Part shown: piece by piece, positions 58,580-64,000 of the stretch
How positions within the stretch are numbered: position 1 is the first letter of the stretch
Layout of the letters: every line of letters starts with the position of its first letter
Origin: Sulfitobacter sp. LCG007
GTDB lineage: Bacteria > Pseudomonadota > Alphaproteobacteria > Rhodobacterales > Rhodobacteraceae
Assembly: GCF_040801785.1 (NCBI RefSeq)
Contig: NZ_CP161805.1
Location: forward strand, 1,550,001 to 1,614,000
Length of the DNA: 64,000 bases
Direction: 5' to 3'
Program-made: the position numbers and the translations under genes
Notes under the pieces: model-generated
The model's database searches: none
Told to the model about the DNA's origin: nothing
The model's input: only the letters and a program-made list of their open reading frames with translations

Positions 58580-61002
58580 AGATGTCGGTCCGGCGGGCGC
58601 TGGCGGTTCTGCTGCTGGCCGCCTGGGGGGCGGCCGCAATCGCTCAGACGGCGCCGCAAGAAGACGCGCCGGTTCAGGACCCGCCCTCCAGCGAGGCTGA
58701 AGGGCAGGCAGAACAGAGCGCCCCTGCAACCACGCTTCTGCCCCTGCGCGGCACGGCAGGAGATCCGGTCTGGGAGCAGCTTGCCACACGGGCGGAGCGG
58801 CTGATCGATGTCGGCGACGCGGCGAGCGCGCAGGCACTCGAATCCGTGCGCAGTCAGCTGGTGCCCTGGCGCGTCCGTTTCGCGCAGGCCCGTGATGCCA
58901 ATTCCGAGCGTATCGAGACGCTCAGGGCACAGATCGATGCCCTCAAGCCGGACAACTCGCTCGGGGACGAGCAGACCGGAAGCTTCGAGCAGGCACCCGA
59001 TATCGCCCAGCGTCGCGAGGCGCTTGAAGCGCAGCTCGCCGAGTTGCTGGCACCCGTGCAGGTCGCCGAAGCGGCCTATCGGCGCGCAAATGGCGCGATC
59101 GGCGAAATCGACAGGATCATCCGCCAGCAAAATGCCCGCAGGCTTCTGTCTTTGGGCCCATCGCCGCTCGCCCCGGGCAACTGGGCCACGGCAATTCAGG
59201 AAACGTCCAGTCTTGTCCGTAACCTGTCCGACAGTCGCGCCGAACTGATGAGGGACGGGCAGCTCGGCAAGGCCCGCGACAACCTGCCGGGCATCGTCTT
59301 TCTGCTCGCGGTGGCCGTCGTCTTCCTGTTCCGCGGTCCGGTCTGGGCCGACTCCGCCCTCGCCGCGCTGAATCGGTATGCCGGGCATGGTACGTCGGTG
59401 TGGACCTTCCTCGTCTCGCTCTTCCGCATCATCATTCCGCTCTCGGGTATCGTTGCGCTTGTATCGGCGCTGACGCTGTTCGAACTGCCGTCCGACGGGT
59501 TCGGCCGGTTCCTGCTGGCCATTCCGATCTGGGGCGCCATCCTGCTGGGCTTTCGCTGGCTCGCGGACCGGCTGTTCTCGAACGACAGTGAGCAGGCGCT
59601 GATCGCAATGCCGGAGAACCAGCGCGCGAAGGCCCATCTCTACTTCGTGATGCTGTCCTATCTCTTCGTGCTGCGCGGCGTGATGGAGCTGCTGAGCCAG
59701 ATCGATCCGGTCTCGCCCGCGACCAAGGCGGTGGCAGCCTTTCCCGTCGTCGTGCTCAGCGGCGCCGCGCTTGCGGCACTCGGGCAGCTGCTGCGCAAGT
59801 TCGGAAACCGGTTGCTGACCGAAGCGGATGCGGACGGCCCCAGACTGCCCGCGCGCGTGCTGCAAAGTATCGGCACATCCGTGATCGTGGTGGCCGCGGT
59901 TGCCCCGGTGATGGCGGCGCTCGGATATGCCGAGGCCGGAAACGCGCTGCTTTATCCGACGATCATGACGCTGCTGCTGCTTGGGCTGCTTCTGGTGCTG
60001 CAGCGCTTCTTCGCGGATCTCTACGGCCTGCTCACCCGACAGGGCGCGCGGGCGCGCGATGCGCTGGCCCCGATCCTCATCGGCTTCATGCTCGCGATCC
60101 TGGCGTTGCCGGTGCTGGCGCTGATCTGGGGCGCGCGCATCGCGGACCTGACCGAGGTCTGGACCCGATTCCAGGCCGGTTTCACCATCGGTGAGACGAC
60201 AATCTCGCCCGAGAACTTCCTGACCTTCCTGCTGGTCTTCGCGATCGGCTTCTCGCTGACGAGGCTGGTGCAGGGAACCATGCGCGGCCTCGTGCTGCCG
60301 CGCACGCGGCTTGACCTCGGCGGCCAGAACGCACTGGTGTCGGGGCTGGGCTATCTCGGCGTCTTTCTCGCCGGTCTCGCCGCTGTCACGACCGCGGGCA
60401 TCGATCTTTCCGCGCTCGCCTTCGTCGCCGGCGCGCTGTCTCTCGGCGTCGGTTTCGGACTCCAGAACATTGTGTCGAACTTCGTCTCCGGGATCATCCT
60501 GCTGGTCGAACGCCCGATCTCCGAGGGCGACTGGATCGAGGTCGGCGGAGAGATGGGCTATGTCCGCGACATCTCGGTCCGTGCCACGCGGATCGAGACC
60601 TTCGACCGCACCGATGTCATCGTGCCCAATTCGGACCTCGTGTCCGGCCGTGTCACCAACTACACCCGGGGCAACACGGTCGGGCGCCTCATCGTGAAGA
60701 TCGGCGTGGCCTATGGCAGCGACACGCGCAAGGTCGAGACGATCCTGCGCGAGATCGCCGAGGCCGAGCCGATGGTGCTTGCCAACCCGCCGCCCGCCAT
60801 CGTCTTCGACAGCTTCGGCGACAGCGCCCTGAATTTCGAGATCCGGGCGATCCTGCGGGACGTGAACTGGATCCTGAGCGTCAAGACCAGCATCAATCAC
60901 GCAATCGCCGAGCGCTTCAGGGAGGAGGGGATAGAGATTCCCTTCCCGCAGCGCGATCTCTGGTTGCGCAATGCCGCCGAACTCAAGGGAAACGAAAAGT
61001 GA
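58576..61002 (+). CDS. MscS-family mechanosensitive channel with DUF3772 domain
   Basis: The 808-residue protein has a signal peptide (about 1-25), a periplasmic helical DUF3772-type region (~50-225), many membrane helices (~235-610) and the MscS core with GVGFGLQNIVSNFVSG, followed by the beta domain (PISEGDWIEVGGEMGYVRDI). It releases solutes when membrane tension rises. It overlaps cysK by 4 bp and alaX by 4 bp, so all three are coupled. Confidence 0.92.
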   Translation: MKMSVRRALAVLLLAAWGAAAIAQTAPQEDAPVQDPPSSEAEGQAEQSAPATTLLPLRGTAGDPVWEQLATRAERLIDVGDAASAQALESVRSQLVPWRVRFAQARDANSERIETLRAQIDALKPDNSLGDEQTGSFEQAPDIAQRREALEAQLAELLAPVQVAEAAYRRANGAIGEIDRIIRQQNARRLLSLGPSPLAPGNWATAIQETSSLVRNLSDSRAELMRDGQLGKARDNLPGIVFLLAVAVVFLFRGPVWADSALAALNRYAGHGTSVWTFLVSLFRIIIPLSGIVALVSALTLFELPSDGFGRFLLAIPIWGAILLGFRWLADRLFSNDSEQALIAMPENQRAKAHLYFVMLSYLFVLRGVMELLSQIDPVSPATKAVAAFPVVVLSGAALAALGQLLRKFGNRLLTEADADGPRLPARVLQSIGTSVIVVAAVAPVMAALGYAEAGNALLYPTIMTLLLLGLLLVLQRFFADLYGLLTRQGARARDALAPILIGFMLAILALPVLALIWGARIADLTEVWTRFQAGFTIGETTISPENFLTFLLVFAIGFSLTRLVQGTMRGLVLPRTRLDLGGQNALVSGLGYLGVFLAGLAAVTTAGIDLSALAFVAGALSLGVGFGLQNIVSNFVSGIILLVERPISEGDWIEVGGEMGYVRDISVRATRIETFDRTDVIVPNSDLVSGRVTNYTRGNTVGRLIVKIGVAYGSDTRKVETILREIAEAEPMVLANPPPAIVFDSFGDSALNFEIRAILRDVNWILSVKTSINHAIAERFREEGIEIPFPQRDLWLRNAAELKGNEK

Positions 61003-61718
61003 CACGCGAACTCTTCCGCGAGGACCCCTATCGGCACGACGCAACCGCGCGTGTGCGCGAGATCACGCCCGAAGGTGGCATCGTGCTGGATGAAACGGTC
61101 TTCTACCCCACCGGCGGCGGACAGCCGGGCGACAGCGGGCGGATCGAATGGTCCGGCGGTGCGATCGCCATCGCCACGGCGGTCCGGACGCCCTCGGGGG
61201 GTATCGCGCTGGTTCCGGCCGAGCCGGGCGATGTGCCGGGACCCGGAACCGTCGTCCGCCAGGCGCTGGACTGGAGCCGGCGGCACCGACACATGCGCGT
61301 TCACACCGCGCTGCACCTGCTGTCGGTCGTGCTTCCCTTCGGCGTCACCGGAGGGGCGATCTCCGCCACGCATGGACGGCTCGATTTCGACATGGCCGCC
61401 CTGCCGGACGACCGGGACGCCGTCGAGGAAGCGCTCAACGGGCTGGTCGCTCGGGATCTGAAAGTCGAGGAGCAGTGGATCAGCGAGGCCGAACTGGACG
61501 CCAATCCCGGCCTGGTCAAGACCATGGCCGTGCAGCCGCCGCGCGGGGCAGGGCGAATCCGCCTTGTGCGCATCGGGCCGGCTGACGACCCGCTGGACCT
61601 GCAGCCCTGCGGCGGCACCCATGTCGCGCGGCTGGGCGAGATCGGCGGCCTTCGCCTCGGCAAGATCGAGAACAAGGGCCGCACGAACCGGCGGGTCTAC
61701 CTGCATCTGGATGGCTGA
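60999..61718 (+). CDS. alaX: Alanyl-tRNA editing protein AlaX
   Basis: The 239-residue protein is a free-standing AlaX editing domain that hydrolyses Ser- or Gly-mischarged tRNA-Ala. Zinc ligands appear in RVHTALHLLS (HxxxH) and QPCGGTHVA. The N-terminal YPTGGGQPGDSG is typical. It begins at GTG within the stop of the channel gene (AAGGGA upstream). Confidence 0.93.
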   Translation: MTRELFREDPYRHDATARVREITPEGGIVLDETVFYPTGGGQPGDSGRIEWSGGAIAIATAVRTPSGGIALVPAEPGDVPGPGTVVRQALDWSRRHRHMRVHTALHLLSVVLPFGVTGGAISATHGRLDFDMAALPDDRDAVEEALNGLVARDLKVEEQWISEAELDANPGLVKTMAVQPPRGAGRIRLVRIGPADDPLDLQPCGGTHVARLGEIGGLRLGKIENKGRTNRRVYLHLDG

Positions 61719-61822
61719 GGACGGCCCCAAAGCGCATGGACCGCACGTCGGGCCGATTCGGCGTCTCTCACGGCACAATCCCCTTGCGCTCCCGCGCCCG
61801 ACCGGGCTACACCGCCGCGCAC

Positions 61823-61912
61823 GGAGCGGTGGCCGAGTGGTCGAAGGCGCACGCCTGGAAAGTGTGTAGGCGGGAGACCGTCTCCAGGGTTCGAATCCCT
61901 GTCGCTCCGCCA
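61823..61912 (+). tRNA. tRNA-Ser(GGA)
   Basis: This 90-nt class II tRNA has an encoded CCA (61910-61912). Acceptor GGAGCGG pairs with TCGCTCC (last pair G.U), the anticodon loop reads CTGGAAA (GGA, Ser), a long variable arm follows (GGCGGGAGACCGTCTCC region) and the T-arm is GGTTCGAATCC. A promoter-like TTGCGC-N17-CTACAC lies at 61784-61812. Confidence 0.97.
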
Positions 61913-62271
61913 CTTGCCCCCGCGAAAGCGTTCTCCCGATCCGGAAACGGCCGAAATTTCCCGTGTTTTCAAAGGGGTTTGAGGGAGGGGCTGAACACCG
62001 CCGCTCTGTCCGTTGACCCAAAATCCGTTCTCTCGGCCGGTTATTCTCTGGACCTGATGACTGCGCCATTTGAGTAAACAGCTTGCAAGGCTCTGTAACG
62101 AAAAAGATTTTGCGCGCGGCACCTGAGCACTTCGACGCGAGCGGCGTTTGGTCGGACGGAACAGAAATCGAACACTCTTTGAAAAAATCGGCAAGTGAAA
62201 GAATGGACTGCTCCGTCAAGTTCCGTTCACGAAAGCCTATCTTCGCGAGGCAGATTGCTCATCAGAAGCCG
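61913..62271. other. Non-coding interval between tRNA-Ser and the McrBC locus
   Basis: These ~360 bases are visibly less GC-rich than the genes to the left and hold no supported gene. A frame at 62083-62325 overlaps the mcrC end and lacks a ribosome site. I found no repeat of the tRNA 3' end here. An old island boundary at the tRNA is possible. Confidence 0.4.
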
Positions 62272-63561
62272 CTAAAGGCTCTTGGCAAGCGCTTCAGCAA
62301 AGCGCTTCAAGCCGCTCCGCTCTGAGATACGACAAACACCAAGTTCAACTGCCCGGATGAGTACACCGTCTGCTACAGCCCTTGCAAATTCTGCTGCATG
62401 TCCGACCTCGTAGTGAGAGGAAGGCGCGTCGTCCACTGATCGCGGATAGACCAGCACAACCTCGAAAATCCCCGTTGCGCGCGAGAAAGCCAAAGACTCA
62501 TAGATATCGGCATTGGAAATCGAAGTAGAAGAGCGATCCACATGCCCTTTGTATTTTGCGTCCACGATGACCCGGCGCGAACCAGTGGTATTGGAAATCG
62601 TGACAATCGCGTCGGGAACGACGTTGAGCACCCTGACTGCCCCATCCTGCGTTCTCGTCCCAAGCCTATTCGGTGACTGGAGCAGCACATTCTTGGGTAA
62701 GAGTGCATTGCGGAGAGATAACGACACGAGCTGCTCCCAAACCTGCCATGTCTGCATGACGTAGCCTGGCGCAAGAGCATTCTTGGGATCATAGGCGCCG
62801 CCAAGACCCCGCAGGATGTCGAGAGAAAGATCAAATGTTGGTTGCCAAGCGCGCGAACGGCTCGGCAGCCGTCGATCCTGTAGACGTGATGGCCTCAGTT
62901 GATGCGGCAGATGTTGCGCAAGACGCTCGAGTCGCACGCGGGTTTCGACGTCGGGAACAATGGGCGCGAGGCCTGGCGCAGCCGCCCTGATTACCGCGTT
63001 GTAGGGATTTTCACGGGTGAACGACGTCACCGATTGCGGAAAGCCTTCCTCTGTTGGAACAGACAACTCCTCGGGGTCAAAATCCCCTTCAATGGCAAAC
63101 TCGCTGTGGGACAAGCGGCGATAGGTTCGCAGCGGTCTACGCTGGTTCTTCCAGTACATCTCGATCAGAGAGCGCCCGATCAGCGTCGCAAGATCAGATG
63201 TCGCGCGGGCCGATGATTTCAGTCCCTCGTTGTCGAGTAGCCGCCCATGATGTGAAAGCGTGGCCAAGAGGAAGAAATCTTCACGCCATCCGGGTGCATT
63301 GCCGAGAAATTTAGGCGCAATTTCAAGTTCAAGACCTGGCGCCAGGACAATCAAACCCGCCACGTTCTGAAACTGATAGCGGTCGGCATTAATGGATAGC
63401 GGAACGCTCTCCAGTCCGAGGATCCCGCGCACACGGTCTCCGGAACGAAGCAAAAGTTCGCGCGCGGTGGACGCCGAGACCTCGGCACGCTTGGCAATTT
63501 CCTCGTGGAGAGCCGAAGGCTTCGCATACTCAACAGCTGTGAAGCGCTGCCATGGGCGCAT
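62272..63561 (-). CDS. mcrC: McrC-like nuclease subunit of a modification-dependent restriction system
   Basis: The 429-residue protein matches McrC: an N-terminal DUF2357-like part (VAGLIVLAPGLELEIAPKFL) and a C-terminal PD-(D/E)xK nuclease. P316-D317 in NVVPDAIVTI and D334-x-K336 in VIVDAKYKG form the catalytic set, with E276 in VWEQLV a likely further ligand. McrC cuts DNA with modified cytosines when driven by the McrB GTPase. It starts 5 bp after the mcrB stop, in one operon. Confidence 0.9.
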   Translation of the reverse strand: MRPWQRFTAVEYAKPSALHEEIAKRAEVSASTARELLLRSGDRVRGILGLESVPLSINADRYQFQNVAGLIVLAPGLELEIAPKFLGNAPGWREDFFLLATLSHHGRLLDNEGLKSSARATSDLATLIGRSLIEMYWKNQRRPLRTYRRLSHSEFAIEGDFDPEELSVPTEEGFPQSVTSFTRENPYNAVIRAAAPGLAPIVPDVETRVRLERLAQHLPHQLRPSRLQDRRLPSRSRAWQPTFDLSLDILRGLGGAYDPKNALAPGYVMQTWQVWEQLVSLSLRNALLPKNVLLQSPNRLGTRTQDGAVRVLNVVPDAIVTISNTTGSRRVIVDAKYKGHVDRSSTSISNADIYESLAFSRATGIFEVVLVYPRSVDDAPSSHYEVGHAAEFARAVADGVLIRAVELGVCRISERSGLKRFAEALAKSL

Positions 63562-63566
63562 GACGA

Positions 63567-64000
63567 CTAAACAGCCTTTTGGGACAGGGCGACGAACAGA
63601 TCATAAACCTGCGAAGCATCAATGCTCACCGGACCATTGATCATGGCACGGGGTGCATCCCCGAAGGACGTCTCTTCCAAGCTGTAGGGGTTTCCGGCAA
63701 TGCCGCGATCTGCGTTCAAGACGATGGCGGTTCCACGTACGTCACCGAAGAACGCTTCATCGATGTGATTTTTGACCGTCCGCCATGCTGTCGCAAAATG
63801 GGCAAGAGCGTCAGACACGTTTGAGGGCTTGGCGTTGTTGGCCATGAGCACTCCGTGACCAATCCTGAATTCTGGCCCTCGTCCGAGCGCAATTCTTTGG
63901 TTTATCGCGTCAAAAGCCTGAATAGCAGCCTCGCTCACATCGCCTGCGGAACTTGGGCTCGGCGGCAAACTTGCCATCGGTGTCGCGGCAACACCGAAAT
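63567..64000 (-). CDS. mcrB: McrB-like AAA+ GTPase, C-terminal part only
   Basis: The frame is open to the right edge, so only the last ~143 residues are visible. The segment QAFDAINQRIALGRGPEFRI, followed by GHGVLM, matches the conserved region near the end of McrB AAA+ domains (lNerI...IGHsyfm). A helical tail follows. McrB recognises modified DNA and fuels translocation by GTP hydrolysis. The P-loop and N-terminal DNA-binding domain lie outside the window. Confidence 0.8.
   Translation of the reverse strand, partial: FGVAATPMASLPPSPSSAGDVSEAAIQAFDAINQRIALGRGPEFRIGHGVLMANNAKPSNVSDALAHFATAWRTVKNHIDEAFFGDVRGTAIVLNADRGIAGNPYSLEETSFGDAPRAMINGPVSIDASQVYDLFVALSQKAV

Noticed and set aside
62083-62325. 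80-residue open frame before the McrBC locus
   Set aside because: It overlaps the mcrC end, has no ribosome site and no recognisable content.

Overview
The window looks like the chromosome of a marine-type alphaproteobacterium of the Rhodobacteraceae (Rhodobacter/Roseobacter group). Evidence seen directly: very GC-rich genes; a circularly permuted two-piece tmRNA with the tag ANDNRAPVALAA; a GTTC-N7-GTTC LexA box; an ATP synthase zeta (DUF1476) gene; the trgA-trgB-cysK tellurite-resistance arrangement known from Rhodobacter sphaeroides; a VPLPA-CTERM exported protein; RNase E with an acidic insertion in its S1 domain; and a free-standing homocysteine methyltransferase near a free-standing corrinoid protein, as in the split MetH reported for roseobacters.

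Bases 1-11563 look like the integrase-proximal end of a genomic island in the 3' end of a tRNA-Asn(GTT) gene. The tRNA-adjacent 757-residue tyrosine recombinase has a full catalytic set. Beside it lies a shorter paralogue without the nucleophilic tyrosine. Facing it is a module made of a helicase-like ATPase (cut by the left edge), a divergent double-HTH regulator and two tyrosine-recombinase-like genes one base apart, of which only the second keeps all catalytic residues. Three small unknown genes lie between. A 12-7-12 inverted repeat precedes the recombinase pair and a 10-bp inverted repeat lies in the divergent promoter region. This is the least familiar part of the window.

Bases 11720-31354 are core genome: an MBL-fold hydrolase, an orphan EnvZ-like kinase, a VPLPA-CTERM protein, a CAT-anticodon tRNA, purM-purN, rnd, a lipoprotein, sufE, a DUF1638/corrinoid/LexA-boxed radical SAM/homocysteine methyltransferase cluster, an MprF-like protein, the zeta subunit gene, purC-purS-purQ, and a DctB/DctD-like two-component pair whose regulator lacks GAFTGA.

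Bases 31355-43479 carry rne with a long leader, tusA, ccdA, a cytochrome P450 coupled to a short orphan gene, class I fructose-bisphosphate aldolase, the operon fumC-DUF4169-RHH-small protein, an exported protein, sspB and chrA. A permuted ssrA gene follows (about 43746-44063).

Bases 44299-61718 hold a PepSY/cytochrome b/LuxR/DUF2182/DUF1326/DinB run, acuI, a class V aminotransferase, phr-cfa (light/singlet-oxygen stress), an MCP with a nitrate/nitrite-sensing type domain, then trgA-trgB-cysK and an MscS-type channel overlapping alaX. tRNA-Ser(GGA) ends this block. After it comes a visibly less GC-rich McrBC-type restriction locus on the minus strand, cut by the right edge inside mcrB.
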